NCBI GenBank assembly: GCA_910574185.1
Contig: CAJSZQ010000004.1
Location: 124,001 to 188,000, forward strand
Reading direction: 5' to 3'
Length of the DNA: 64,000 nt
Source: Lachnospiraceae bacterium
GTDB lineage: Bacteria; Bacillota; Clostridia; Lachnospirales; Lachnospiraceae
Numbering within the stretch: position 1 is the stretch's first letter; each line of letters opens with the position of its first letter. The notes below the pieces were generated by a model, which was given only the letters and a program-made list of their open reading frames with translations, searched no databases and was not told the DNA's origin. The translations under genes and the position numbers were made by a program. Positions 16,583 to 25,944 of the stretch are shown in pieces.

Positions 16583-17374
16583 ATGCTGTGTAGAGATATA
16601 ATAGAAATAATGGAAAAGAAATACCCGGTTTCCTGTGCGTTAGATTGGGATAATGTGGGACTTCTGGTGGGAGACCCTGAAAAGGAAGTGAAGCGGATAT
16701 ATGTAGCTTTGGATGCGACAGCAGAAGTGATTGAAGCAGCAGCAGAGGTCCATGCAGATTTGTTGGTGACTCATCATCCATTGATATTCTCTGGTATGCG
16801 TCAGGTGAGAACAGACGAATTTACCGGGAAACGGATTATTCGTCTGATTCAGGAAAACATTGCTTACTACGCCATGCATACTAATTATGATGTGATGGGA
16901 ATGGCAGAGTTATCGGAACGTGTGATGGGGCTTTGGGAAGGCCGGATATTGGAGGTTACGTGTCCTGAAAGTCCGATAGACGGAAAGCCTCAGGGAATCG
17001 GAAGAGTTGCAGACCTTAGAGAAGCTGTCAGTCTTGCGGAATGCTGTGAGCAGGTGAAACGGAGATTTCACCTGGAACATGTGAAAGTGTTTGGAGAGCT
17101 GCAGGCTCCTGTACAGAGAATCGCAATTTCGCCGGGGGCGGGTAAGAGCATGTTACGGGCTGCGCTTCGGGCAGGTGCGGATGTGCTGATTACTGGAGAT
17201 ATTGATCATCATACGGGAATTGACGCGGTGGCACAGGGACTTGCTATTGTTGATGGAGGACATTACGGGATTGAGCAGATATTTATTCAGGATATGGCAG
17301 ATTTCTTTGAAAAAAGCATTCCAGAAGTCGTGGTATCGATAGCTCCGGTCTGTCATCCGTTTCAGATAATATAA
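16583..17374 (+). CDS. Nif3/YqfO-family dinuclear metal-centre protein
   Basis: The 263 residues contain LDWDNVGLLVGDP, the metal-binding THHPLIFSG with two His, AYYAMHTNYDV and a C-terminal VDGGHYGIEQ. These contribute the two-metal site of the NIF3/DUF34 family. The short form lacks the inserted PII-like domain of Bacillus YqfO. The biochemical role is unsettled; the name 'GTP cyclohydrolase I type 2' is used in databases but is not supported by this sequence. ATG has GAAGGAG upstream. It follows trmK by 124 bases and precedes the nucleoside kinase by 25. Confidence 0.9.
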   Translation: MLCRDIIEIMEKKYPVSCALDWDNVGLLVGDPEKEVKRIYVALDATAEVIEAAAEVHADLLVTHHPLIFSGMRQVRTDEFTGKRIIRLIQENIAYYAMHTNYDVMGMAELSERVMGLWEGRILEVTCPESPIDGKPQGIGRVADLREAVSLAECCEQVKRRFHLEHVKVFGELQAPVQRIAISPGAGKSMLRAALRAGADVLITGDIDHHTGIDAVAQGLAIVDGGHYGIEQIFIQDMADFFEKSIPEVVVSIAPVCHPFQII

Positions 17375-17399
17375 ATAGAGCATGAAAAGGAGGAAGGTT

Positions 17400-19064
17400 A
17401 TGGGACAGGAGATGGTAAATGTTCAGATAGGGAATAACCGAAAGCAGTATCCGAAGGGGATATCCTATCTTGAAATTGCAAAAGAGTATCAGAAAGATTA
17501 TACAGATGATATTGTACTGGTCTTTGTAAACGGAAGATTACAGGAGTTGGCGAAGACTCTGAAAGGAGACTGTACCCTTAGCTTTCTCACTACCGCGGAT
17601 CATATCGGACATGCGACTTACATACGCAGTATGAAGTTTATGCTGGTTAAGGCGATTTATGATGTGTGTAACCATAAAGAAGGCATGAAAGTGAGAGTTC
17701 ATTTTTCAGTTAGCGACGGTTTGTATTGTACGGTAGACGGCATTTTAGTGGACGCAGTGTTTCTGGAGAAAGTGAAGGCGAGAATGCAGGAGCTGGCTGC
17801 AAAGGATATTCCAATCCTGAAACGCTCTGTCAATACGGACGAGGCGATTGCAATATTCCGCCGGCATGGGATGTATGATAAGGAGAGATTATTTGCTTAC
17901 CGCAGAGTATCCAAAGTGAATATCTACAGTTTGAATGAGTTTGAGGATTATTTTTATGGATATATGGTTCCCAGTACGGGTTATCTGAAATATTTTGAGC
18001 TGTATCTGTATGATGAAGGATTTGTAATCCAGATGCCAGTCAGAAAAGAGCCGAGAGCGCTTCGGCCTTTTCATCCGGCGCATAAGCTGTTTCAGGTACT
18101 AAAGGAATCCACTGTATGGGGAGATATGCAGGAGATTGAGACGGTAGGAGCGCTGAACGACCTGATTACCAAATGGGATGCTCTGGACATGATTCTGGTT
18201 CAGGAGGCGCTTCAGGAGAAAAAGATTGCAGATATTGCAGAGAAAATATCCACGAATCCGAACGTCAAATTTATTTTGATTGCAGGGCCGTCTTCTTCTG
18301 GAAAGACCACATTTTCCCACAGATTGTCTATTCAATTGAAAGCACATGGCATGACGCCTCACCCGATTGCGGTGGATAATTTCTTTGTGGAGCGGGAAGA
18401 TACGCCGAGGGATGAAAAGGGAGAATACAATTTTGAATGTTTGGAGGCTGTAGATCTGGAATTGTTTCAGGAGTGTATGAGGCGTTTGCTTCTGGGTGAA
18501 GAAGTGGTGCTTCCTACATTTGATTTTAAGACGGGACATAAGGAATATACCGGCGCTCCAAAGAAACTGGGGGAGAATGACGTATTGGTAATTGAAGGGA
18601 TTCACTGTTTAAATCCTAAGATGACGGTACAGCTTCCGGATGCCAATAAATTTAAAATATATATCAGCGCGCTGACGCAGTTAAATGTGGATGAGCACAA
18701 CCGGATTCCTACAACAGACGGACGGCTGCTCAGAAGGATGGTTCGGGACGCTCGTACCAGAGGAAAGAGTGCGAAGGAGACTATTCGTATGTGGCCGTCT
18801 GTCAGGAGGGGAGAGGAAGAGAATATTTTTCCTTATCAGGAGGAAGCGGATGAGATGTTCAATTCTTCTTTGATTTACGAGCTGGCGGTTTTGAAGGCTT
18901 ATGTAGAGCCGTTGCTGTTTGGGATTGAGCATGATTGTCCGGAATATTTAGAGGCCAAGAGATTGTTGAAATTTTTGGATTATTTTGTGGGAATCGGGAG
19001 TGAGAAGATACCGGCAAATTCGCTGCTCAGAGAGTTTGTCGGAGGGGGATGTTTTAAAGTATAG
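17400..19064 (+). CDS. Uridine-kinase-like nucleoside kinase with N-terminal TGS-like region
   Basis: The protein probably phosphorylates a nucleoside or similar small hydroxyl substrate. It begins with a TGS/ThrRS-like region (about 1-60, QYPKGISYLEIAKEYQ) and a ThrRS-editing-like middle. Next comes a P-loop kinase domain with AGPSSSGKTTFSHRL (about 294-308), VDNFFVEREDTPRD and IEGIHCLNP. The start at 17400 has GGAGG six bases upstream; an in-frame ATG at 17382 does not. 554 residues, the usual size of this Clostridia family. The substrate has not been established for the family as far as I know. It is last in the dnaG-rpoD neighbourhood. Confidence 0.85.
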   Translation: MGQEMVNVQIGNNRKQYPKGISYLEIAKEYQKDYTDDIVLVFVNGRLQELAKTLKGDCTLSFLTTADHIGHATYIRSMKFMLVKAIYDVCNHKEGMKVRVHFSVSDGLYCTVDGILVDAVFLEKVKARMQELAAKDIPILKRSVNTDEAIAIFRRHGMYDKERLFAYRRVSKVNIYSLNEFEDYFYGYMVPSTGYLKYFELYLYDEGFVIQMPVRKEPRALRPFHPAHKLFQVLKESTVWGDMQEIETVGALNDLITKWDALDMILVQEALQEKKIADIAEKISTNPNVKFILIAGPSSSGKTTFSHRLSIQLKAHGMTPHPIAVDNFFVEREDTPRDEKGEYNFECLEAVDLELFQECMRRLLLGEEVVLPTFDFKTGHKEYTGAPKKLGENDVLVIEGIHCLNPKMTVQLPDANKFKIYISALTQLNVDEHNRIPTTDGRLLRRMVRDARTRGKSAKETIRMWPSVRRGEEENIFPYQEEADEMFNSSLIYELAVLKAYVEPLLFGIEHDCPEYLEAKRLLKFLDYFVGIGSEKIPANSLLREFVGGGCFKV

Positions 19065-19192
19065 CCGGAAATTCAGGCTTTGTGCGCTGGAATTACTTTC
19101 CTGTACATATTGCAGTGAAGATAGGGAATCTTTTTTGTAGATTCATTTGTGAACTGCAATATTTGTGGAGAGTGTCCGAATACTTTAGAAAT

Positions 19193-20473
19193 ATGAAACA
19201 GGGGAACAAATATATTATGTGGGGTAAATTAATAAAAGGGATTCTGATTCTTGCTTTGCTGTTCTATGTGGGCGGTATTGAGGGGCGGGCGGAGATTGCA
19301 GGGGATGGCGCGTTAAAGAATCTTCGCTGGAGTCAGATATATGAAGAGCCGCGTCATGGCGGTGTAGTGCAGTCGGTCTGCGCTACGGAGTATTATATTA
19401 TTACAATGGAGAATGTAGCGGATGATCCGAATGTGCCGGATATTATATCTGCTTATTACAGAGGGAGTACAGACGAGAACGGAAATCCAGTTACGCCATA
19501 TACCCTGGCAAAGCGCGTGCAGGAGCGAGAGTGGGAACACTGTAACGGAATGGCATATAATCCAGAGACAAATGAAATCTATGTTGCACTGTATACGAAT
19601 ACAATAGCGGAAAACAGAGGCTGTCTCTATGTGATGGACCCGGAAACGCTGGATTATAAGCGTACTGTTAAAATCAGCGGCGACTACAATATTCTTGGAA
19701 TTGATTATCAGGAGGAGAGTAAACAGTATGTGATTCAAACAAATTCTGACGGTGGCTATAGTTTCAAGATTTTGAATGAGGATTTTGAAGTTGTGGAGGA
19801 TTTGGGCGAGTATGCTCATACGGCAAAAGGGGATAATTTTCAGGATTTAGCAGTATCCGGAGACTATATTTTAAATTTCCCTTTGACTCTGGGAATGAAA
19901 ATTGGTGATTTCATTCATATGTATTCCATGTCCAGAAGAGAAATGGTAGCATCAGAACCTTTGGATTTTGGGTTTTCGGGAGTGACGGAGGCAGAGCCGG
20001 AATCTTTGTGTGAACTGACGCCGGGGGTATTTTTGGCGGTGGTGAACGTGGAGACAGAAGACGGGAAAAGTCTGGTGCGTCTGTATGAGACGCTGGTGCC
20101 TTATAATATGACTTTTGAGCCAGTGAAGAATATTGCCGGGTCTGAACCGGGAAAGGTTACGGTGAAAGCGCCGAAAGAAAAGATGTCAAAAGAAGAGGCT
20201 GGCGCTGAAGGGAATATCTGGGGCAGTTTCAGCAAACGTATCAAAGAAGGTGTGGACTTTTCTTCGATGCTGGAATCCATAAAGGCGAAACTGGCTGAAA
20301 AGGATATTCAGCTTCCGGCAAAATTTGTGTTGACTTTTGTGATTATGACTTTGGCATTTCTGCTGGTATTTTTAAGTATCTATGCTTATGTGCTTAGAGT
20401 CCGCAGAGAAAGGAAGAGGAGAGAAAAGGAGAGGAAGCGCAGAAGGAGGATGGCGTTAGAAGCGGTGAATTGA
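19193..20473 (+). CDS. Exported membrane-anchored protein of unknown function
   Basis: The N-terminus has a signal-like hydrophobic segment (GILILALLFYVGGI). A large outside domain of about 340 residues contains repeated strand motifs (NGMAYNPETNEIYVALY, GCLYVMDPETLDYKRTV, NILGIDYQEESKQYVI). These suggest a beta-propeller-like fold. A second hydrophobic helix lies near 375-400, with a very basic cytoplasmic tail (RRERKRREKERKRRRR). The start could be 19193 or 19217; neither has a good ribosome site, though GGGG precedes the latter by 12 bases. It stands alone and its function is unknown. Confidence 0.65.
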   Translation: MKQGNKYIMWGKLIKGILILALLFYVGGIEGRAEIAGDGALKNLRWSQIYEEPRHGGVVQSVCATEYYIITMENVADDPNVPDIISAYYRGSTDENGNPVTPYTLAKRVQEREWEHCNGMAYNPETNEIYVALYTNTIAENRGCLYVMDPETLDYKRTVKISGDYNILGIDYQEESKQYVIQTNSDGGYSFKILNEDFEVVEDLGEYAHTAKGDNFQDLAVSGDYILNFPLTLGMKIGDFIHMYSMSRREMVASEPLDFGFSGVTEAEPESLCELTPGVFLAVVNVETEDGKSLVRLYETLVPYNMTFEPVKNIAGSEPGKVTVKAPKEKMSKEEAGAEGNIWGSFSKRIKEGVDFSSMLESIKAKLAEKDIQLPAKFVLTFVIMTLAFLLVFLSIYAYVLRVRRERKRREKERKRRRRMALEAVN

Positions 20474-20532
20474 ATGACTGGAATTGAACAAAATCGCTGT
20501 GCGATGGCCTGTCAAGGCTATGGCACAGCGAT

Positions 20533-21117
20533 TTACTGATAAGTCTTAATGATTTCTTCGGCAATGGTTTGTTTGGTAATGCAGCGATCCATTGCCTGTT
20601 TTTCAATATAGCGGTGAGCATCAGGTTCGCTCATTTTTAATTCGCTGATTAAAATCCATTTCGCCTTATTAACAAGACGGATTTCTGCCATTTTCTCTTT
20701 GATTGACAGGGTTTTCTTTTCCAATTGCCTCAGCCGCTCCCTGGCGCTTTCCATCCAGTTAAGGGCGTGTATCAGGGTTGGTTTTGATGTTGGCTTCGGC
20801 AGCGTGAATACACCGTATTCAACAACCTTGTCGTGTATTCCGGCGTGTATTTCATTTTTTACCAGAAGAAGCACAGCGGATTGTTTACTGGTACAAATGT
20901 CAATTGCGAAACGGGTACCGATATCGTCAGGCAAAGGCGCGTTGACGATGACAAAATCAAACGTTTTTTCGGCGAGTATCCGTTTGGCGGCGCTGACACT
21001 GGCAGCAGTATGAACCGGGTAATATCTTGTTCCAGGGAGAAGATCGGCAAAGGCAGAGGTGAAACGATCTGTCGCAGACACAATGAGTATACTGTAAACC
21101 CGTTCTCTGAAACTCAT
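20533..21117 (-). CDS. ANTAR-domain response-regulator-like antiterminator
   Basis: The 194 residues form a receiver-like domain (about 8-115) and a C-terminal ANTAR RNA-binding domain (about 130-190, EIRLVNKAKWILISELKM then HRYIEKQAMD). ANTAR proteins bind hairpins in leader RNA and stop premature termination. The receiver is degenerate: the phosphorylated Asp position reads VIVNAPLPDD, with Asn for Asp. Control by phosphorylation is thus unlikely, and a ligand or partner signal is more plausible. It is the last gene of the glutamate synthase/GS operon (31 bases after glnA). Terminators sit in the leaders of both nitrogen operons, which are its probable RNA targets. Confidence 0.85.
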   Translation of the reverse strand: MSFRERVYSILIVSATDRFTSAFADLLPGTRYYPVHTAASVSAAKRILAEKTFDFVIVNAPLPDDIGTRFAIDICTSKQSAVLLLVKNEIHAGIHDKVVEYGVFTLPKPTSKPTLIHALNWMESARERLRQLEKKTLSIKEKMAEIRLVNKAKWILISELKMSEPDAHRYIEKQAMDRCITKQTIAEEIIKTYQ

Positions 21118-21148
21118 TTTGCACCTCCTTCTTTTTCTTTGGCTTGCA

Positions 21149-22360
21149 TTATTTATTACAATAGACGTCTAATATAGCGTCCGGTATATATTTTTTTATA
21201 AAATTGCTGTTTGCGGCGGCTGTACAGGCAGACTTATAATTGCCGGGCAACTGTTTAAAATTGGCAAGGGTATTGGCGTCTGCTTTGTACAGATTGATAT
21301 CCGTAGGGGCGGGTAATTCTTTTTTTTGTTCAATCCCATCAAGAACAGCATAAATGATCAGGGCGAATACCAGATAAGTATTTGCGGACGGATCAGGAGA
21401 ACGAAGTTCAACACGACGGTATTCATCGATAGCGGCAGGAATTCTTACAAGCTGTGAACGGTTCTCGCTGGACCAGGAAATATATTTTGGCGCTTTGTTG
21501 CTGCCAAAACGGCGATAGGAACTTTCGGTTGAATTTAAAAATACCGTCATATCGGCAACTTTATCCAAAATCCCTGCAATCAAGTATTTCATATGGTCTG
21601 TATCATTCGTTGATTTGATTGAAATATTGATATGGAAACCGTTTCCGGGTCTGTTTTCCAGTGGTTTTGGGCTGAAATCAGCGCAAAGGCCATTCCGCCG
21701 GGCGATTGTTTTTACAACCGTCTGAAATGTCATGGCGTTGTCCGCGGCGGTCAGCGGATCAGAATAGCGAAGATCAATTTCATTTTGCCCCGGTCCTTCT
21801 TCGTGATGGGAGCTTTCCGGCTGTATTCCCATCTGTTCCAGTGTCAGGCATACCTCGCGGCGGATATTTTCACCTTTGTCTTCCGGGGCGATATCCATAT
21901 AAGCAGCGTTATCATAAGGCTCTTTGGTTGGATTTCCATTGTCGTCCAGCTTGAACAGGTAAAACTCCTGCTCGGCGCCAAAGAAAAACTGATATCCGGA
22001 AAGTTCCGCTTCTTGAACCGCGTTTTTTAAAATGGAACGCGTATCGCATTCGAATATTTTTCCATTCGGATAAGTAATGTTACAGAACATCCTTACTACA
22101 CGCCCATGCTCCGGTCTCCAGGGCAGAGGCGTCAGCGTGTCTGCTTCAGGATGCAGAAACAAATCAGAATGATTTTCATCGCCAAAACCAGCGATTGCGG
22201 ATGCGTCAATGGCAATGCCATATTCAAAAGCACGGGAAAGTTCCTGCGGCATAATGGATATGTTTTTCTGTTTGCCGAATACATCGCAAAAAGCGAGGCG
22301 GATAAATTTCACATCTTCTTCACGCACATATTGGATGACCTCTTCTTTTGAATACTTCAT
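21149..22360 (-). CDS. glnA: Glutamine synthetase, short type I
   Basis: The protein makes glutamine from glutamate, ammonia and ATP. Conserved active-site stretches are GAEQEFYLF, EEGPGQNEIDLRY, RPGNGFHINIS, FGSNKAPKYISWS and RRVELRSPDPSANTYL. At 403 residues it is about 40 shorter than typical GSI. The usual N-terminal latch Asp motif is replaced by IDASAIAGF, and no adenylylation-type tail is seen. It lies 18 bases after the glutamate synthase domain-3 gene. A second, unrelated-size GSIII is encoded divergently, so this form may serve the operon under particular nitrogen states or have a modified substrate. The GS fold is certain; canonical activity is likely but not proven. Confidence 0.88.
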   Translation of the reverse strand: MKYSKEEVIQYVREEDVKFIRLAFCDVFGKQKNISIMPQELSRAFEYGIAIDASAIAGFGDENHSDLFLHPEADTLTPLPWRPEHGRVVRMFCNITYPNGKIFECDTRSILKNAVQEAELSGYQFFFGAEQEFYLFKLDDNGNPTKEPYDNAAYMDIAPEDKGENIRREVCLTLEQMGIQPESSHHEEGPGQNEIDLRYSDPLTAADNAMTFQTVVKTIARRNGLCADFSPKPLENRPGNGFHINISIKSTNDTDHMKYLIAGILDKVADMTVFLNSTESSYRRFGSNKAPKYISWSSENRSQLVRIPAAIDEYRRVELRSPDPSANTYLVFALIIYAVLDGIEQKKELPAPTDINLYKADANTLANFKQLPGNYKSACTAAANSNFIKKYIPDAILDVYCNK

Positions 22361-22378
22361 AAGCCTACCTACTTTCTT

Positions 22379-23101
22379 TTAGTTTGCTACATACATCTGT
22401 TTGTATGGGTTCTTGCTGTCTGGTGTGACGACTGTAAATGGATCGGATAAAAGTTCGTCCGCGGAATAACTGAAGTCTGAGCAGTATTCGGACAGATATT
22501 CCCGGATTTCATCGAACTCATCTGGGGCCGCGCGCCTTGCGGTAACCTGTTTTGGGAAAGAAATATCCTCACATCTGCCGCGCAGGAACATTTTGCCGCC
22601 ATGCATTCCGGTACAGGGGAAATTGCCGACAATGCGTTTGTTATCTTTATGAAGTCCGAGGACGATGATTACTCCTCCTGCCTGATATTCTCCCAGAAAG
22701 CTTCCTGCATATCCGCCGATGATCATAACAGGGATTTTATCTTTGTAAGCCTTCATATGGATTCCGGCGCGGTATCCTGCGTTGCCTTTCACATAGATTT
22801 TGCCGCCGCGCATGGCATAACCGGCAGCGTCGCCGATATTGCCATGAATCAGAATCTTTCCTTCATTCATGGTATCGCCCACAGCGTCCTGTGCATTCGC
22901 ATTTACAGTAATATTGGCATTGTTTAGGTACGCGCCCAGCGTGTTGCCGGGGATTCCTTCGATTGTAAGATTTATGTCAGACATACCGGCGGCGATAAAT
23001 CTCTGGCCGCGGCAGTCTTTGGCTATGTAATCGGTTTCTGCTCCTCGCAATGCTTCATTTAAAGTTCTATAATCTAAATTTGCAGCGTCGATGATTTGCA
23101 T
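22379..23101 (-). CDS. Glutamate synthase domain 3 (GXGXG protein)
   Basis: The 240 residues form the right-handed beta-helix domain that in standard GltB lies at the C-terminus. Repeated glycine motifs are NEGKILIHGNIGDAAGYAMRGG, split here as GNIGDAAG, GNAGYRAG and GGYAGSFLG. Next come GKMFLRGRCED and a short helical tail. It is a structural partner of the amidotransferase and FMN-domain proteins encoded just upstream. Together the three genes form an archaeal-type split glutamate synthase. The gap to the FMN-domain gene is 88 bases and the gap to glnA is 18. Confidence 0.9.
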   Translation of the reverse strand: MQIIDAANLDYRTLNEALRGAETDYIAKDCRGQRFIAAGMSDINLTIEGIPGNTLGAYLNNANITVNANAQDAVGDTMNEGKILIHGNIGDAAGYAMRGGKIYVKGNAGYRAGIHMKAYKDKIPVMIIGGYAGSFLGEYQAGGVIIVLGLHKDNKRIVGNFPCTGMHGGKMFLRGRCEDISFPKQVTARRAAPDEFDEIREYLSEYCSDFSYSADELLSDPFTVVTPDSKNPYKQMYVAN

Positions 23102-23189
23102 ATTATACCATACCTCCCAATAAATGTTTATGCTTTTTTAAAGAAAATGCTGTAGATGAAAAATGCCGTAGAAGCAGCAGTTTTTCATA

Positions 23190-24695
23190 TCACTCTCCCG
23201 CATGAGAGATGCCGAGTATTTCAAGTTCTTTTTCAGTTAAGCCGATGCCGCGAAGCATCAGCCGGTTTCCCCGTAAAGCCTCGATAGAATTGATTCCCAT
23301 ACCGCCCATGAATTCTTTGATTTCGTGTTTCCATGCGGTCATCAGATTGATCAGGCGTTTGCTGCCCATTGCCGGATTAAGCCTTTTCACAAGTTCCGGG
23401 CGCTGGGTTGCGATGCCCCAGTTGCATTTGCCGCTTTGGCAGGTACGGCACAGATGGCAGCCAAGGGCAAGCAGGGCGGCAGTGGCCGCATAGCAGGCAT
23501 CCGCGCCAAGAGCAATGGCTTTTACTACGTCTGCGGCGCTCCGGATACTGCCGCCTACTACGAGGGACACATGATTGCGGATACCTTCCTCCCGCAGTCT
23601 CTGATCAACGGCTGCCAGAGCCAGTTCAATTGGAATACCTACATGATCCCGGATTCTGGTCGGAGCGGCTCCCGTACCGCCGCGGAATCCGTCAATGGCG
23701 ATAATATCGGCTCCGCTTCTGGCAATGCCGCTTGCGATTGCTGCAATGTTATGTACGGCGGCTACTTTTACAATCACAGGTTTTTTATATTCCGTAGCTT
23801 CTTTTAGGGAGAAGACAAGCTGACGCAAATCTTCGATGGAATAAATATCATGGTGGGGCGCCGGGGAAATGGCGTCAGACCCTTCCGGGATCATACGGGT
23901 ACGGGATATATCTCCTACGATTTTCGCACCGGGAAGATGTCCCCCGATACCTGGTTTTGCACCTTGTCCTATTTTAATCTCAATGGCTGCGCCTGCCTCC
24001 AGATAATCCGCATGGACGCCGAAACGGCCGGAAGCCACCTGTACGACAGTATTTTTGCCATAGCAGTAAAAGTCTTCATGCAGACCGCCTTCTCCGGTGT
24101 TATATAGAATCCCAAGTTCTGCTGCTGCCAGCGCGAGAGACTTATGGGCGTTGTAGCTGATAGAGCCGTAGCTCATGGCAGAGAACATAACCGGCATAGA
24201 CAGTTCCAGCTGCGGAGGCAGTTTGCAGTCTAAGGCGCCATCTTTTGTACGTTGTACTTTTGACGGCTTTTTTCCCAGATAAACTCTGGTTTCCATGGGT
24301 TCCCGCAATGGATCAATGGAAGGGTTCGTTACCTGTGAAGCATTGATCAGGATTTTGTCCCAATAAACGGGGAAAGGTTCTGGGTTACCCATAGATGACA
24401 AAAGAACGCCGCCGCTGTTTGCCTGCTTGTACAGTTCTTTCACTGTTTGGGTTGACCAGTTGGCGTTTTCGCGCAGGGTGCAGTCGCTTTTTACAATTTT
24501 TAAGGCTCTTGCAGGGCAAAGAGAAACGCAGCGCTGGCAGTTTACGCATTTTGATTCGTCACACTTCATAATTTTGTGTTTTTCATCGTAGCTGTGGGCT
24601 TCATTCGCGCATTGTTGTTCACATACCCGACAGGAAATGCATCTGTTTTCATTTCTGATTACTTCAAATTCCGGATAAATAAATTCTATACTCAT
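23190..24695 (-). CDS. Glutamate synthase FMN-domain protein with ferredoxin N-terminus
   Basis: The subunit converts 2-oxoglutarate and ammonia to glutamate. The N-terminus has two 4Fe-4S ferredoxin motifs (CISCRVCEQQC and CVNCQRCVSLC). These are followed by the FMN-binding TIM barrel of glutamate synthase (GEGGLHEDFY, KIGQGAKPGIGGHLPG, IDGFRGGTGAAPT). A 3Fe-4S cluster site follows (CHLCRTCQSGKCNWG). At 501 residues it matches the archaeal/Clostridia form, which draws electrons from ferredoxin-like carriers rather than from a separate GltD. Its ATG overlaps the stop of the amidotransferase gene (TAATG), showing translational coupling. Confidence 0.93.
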   Translation of the reverse strand: MSIEFIYPEFEVIRNENRCISCRVCEQQCANEAHSYDEKHKIMKCDESKCVNCQRCVSLCPARALKIVKSDCTLRENANWSTQTVKELYKQANSGGVLLSSMGNPEPFPVYWDKILINASQVTNPSIDPLREPMETRVYLGKKPSKVQRTKDGALDCKLPPQLELSMPVMFSAMSYGSISYNAHKSLALAAAELGILYNTGEGGLHEDFYCYGKNTVVQVASGRFGVHADYLEAGAAIEIKIGQGAKPGIGGHLPGAKIVGDISRTRMIPEGSDAISPAPHHDIYSIEDLRQLVFSLKEATEYKKPVIVKVAAVHNIAAIASGIARSGADIIAIDGFRGGTGAAPTRIRDHVGIPIELALAAVDQRLREEGIRNHVSLVVGGSIRSAADVVKAIALGADACYAATAALLALGCHLCRTCQSGKCNWGIATQRPELVKRLNPAMGSKRLINLMTAWKHEIKEFMGGMGINSIEALRGNRLMLRGIGLTEKELEILGISHAGE

Positions 24696-25789
24696 TAAAA
24701 CGCACCTTCCTTTACTTTAACGACGACAGGCTCGCCGCCTGCGGGAGACCATATATTTTCTGCATTTGGCTCCATGCTTCGGATAGCGGCTTCTTCACTG
24801 GAGATGAATACCCTGTCATCCTTTTCCCCGACAACCATCGAACGGAGTTTCAGTCGGTCATTCAGCGCCATCAATCCGCCCTCAAATCCCAAAACGATGG
24901 AGAAAGGGCCGGTAATCAGAAGGCTTGGAAACATCGTTCTAAGATAAGTATGTTTCTTTTGGTCGTCAAAATCTGTTTTTGCCGCAATGGTACTCCAGAA
25001 GGGAGCGGCGATTACACTTGCGGCTTCGCCCAGCGTAAGTCCCTGTACGCGGAGCAGATAGTCCATGATATAGGTAATGACTTCCGTATCGGTCTGGAGG
25101 GTACATTTATAGCCGAACATCTCGATAAATCGGCGGTTCGCGTCATAGGAAGATATTTCTCCGTTATGCACGACGGAATAGTCAAGCAGTGTAAACGGAT
25201 GCGCGCCTCCCCACCAGCCGGGAGTGTTTGTCGGATAACGTCCGTGCGCCGTCCAGGAATATCCTTCATATTCTTCTAATTTATAAAAGACACCTACATC
25301 TTCCGGGAAACCGACCGCTTTGAACGCGCCCATGTTCTTGCCGCTGGAAAAGACGTAAGCGCCGGACATTTCGGCATTGATCTTTATAACTGTTTTGGCG
25401 ACAAATTCTTTTTCGTCTAACTGTAAAGATACGAGAACCGATTTTAACGGCGCGGCAAAATATCTCCATATGATTGGCTCGTTTGTGATTGCCGGGATCT
25501 TTCGGGTTGGAATGATTTCTGAATGGACGATTTCAAAACGTTCCTTTAAGAAAGCTTCGCATTCTTTGCGCGTGCCGCGGGAATCAAAAAACATATGGAA
25601 TGCGTAAAAATCTTTATATTCAGGGTAAATACCATAACCGGCGAAACCGCCGCCTAATCCGTTGGAACGGTCATGCATGGGTTTCATGGAATTTGTAATC
25701 ATTTCACCGGACATCTTATTTCCATTCTTGGAAATTGCTGCTGAGATTGCGCATCCGGAAGGGATTCTTACCTGGCCTTCGAGTTTCAT
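24695..25789 (-). CDS. Glutamate synthase glutamine amidotransferase subunit (domain 1)
   Basis: This class-II amidotransferase releases ammonia from glutamine for the partner FMN subunit. The 364 residues include GLGGGFAGYGIYPEY, the ARTPTNT-like GRYPTNTPGWWGGAHP, the substrate motif VVHNGEISSYDANRRF and LQTDTEVITY. The catalytic Cys is expected at the mature N-terminus. Here the first candidate is Cys13 (IPSGCAIS), so removal of 12 residues would be needed. It is the first gene of the leftward nitrogen operon, about 95 bases from its start point, with a terminator hairpin in the leader. It is coupled to the next gene by a TAATG overlap. Confidence 0.88.
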   Translation of the reverse strand: MKLEGQVRIPSGCAISAAISKNGNKMSGEMITNSMKPMHDRSNGLGGGFAGYGIYPEYKDFYAFHMFFDSRGTRKECEAFLKERFEIVHSEIIPTRKIPAITNEPIIWRYFAAPLKSVLVSLQLDEKEFVAKTVIKINAEMSGAYVFSSGKNMGAFKAVGFPEDVGVFYKLEEYEGYSWTAHGRYPTNTPGWWGGAHPFTLLDYSVVHNGEISSYDANRRFIEMFGYKCTLQTDTEVITYIMDYLLRVQGLTLGEAASVIAAPFWSTIAAKTDFDDQKKHTYLRTMFPSLLITGPFSIVLGFEGGLMALNDRLKLRSMVVGEKDDRVFISSEEAAIRSMEPNAENIWSPAGGEPVVVKVKEGAF

Positions 25790-25820
25790 AAGTCATATAC
25801 CTGCCTTTCAGAATAAATCA

Positions 25821-25876
25821 AAAAAAGGCGTCCGTTTTAGAGGCAGGAGATACCTGCTCTAAAAATGAACGCCTTT
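25821..25876 (-). promoter_or_regulatory. Leader terminator/attenuator of the glutamate synthase operon
   Basis: On the minus strand, AAAGGCGT pairs with ACGCCTTT around an inner stem TTTTAGAG/CTCTAAAA capped by CAGG/CCTG. It is followed by seven T, a full intrinsic terminator between promoter and first gene. Its place in the leader, with an ANTAR gene in the same operon, implies control by antitermination. Confidence 0.8.
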
Positions 25877-25890
25877 GCTCATATTTTATA

Positions 25891-25919
25891 TTTATACAGC
25901 GGATGATGAGTTTTGTCAA
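25891..25919 (-). promoter_or_regulatory. Sigma-A promoter of the leftward glutamate synthase operon
   Basis: On the minus strand, TTGACA (25919-25914), a 17-base spacer and TATAAA (25896-25891) form the promoter. The predicted start point is near 25884. Confidence 0.8.
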
Positions 25920-25944
25920 TCTTTTTTTGGAGCGATAAAAAAGC

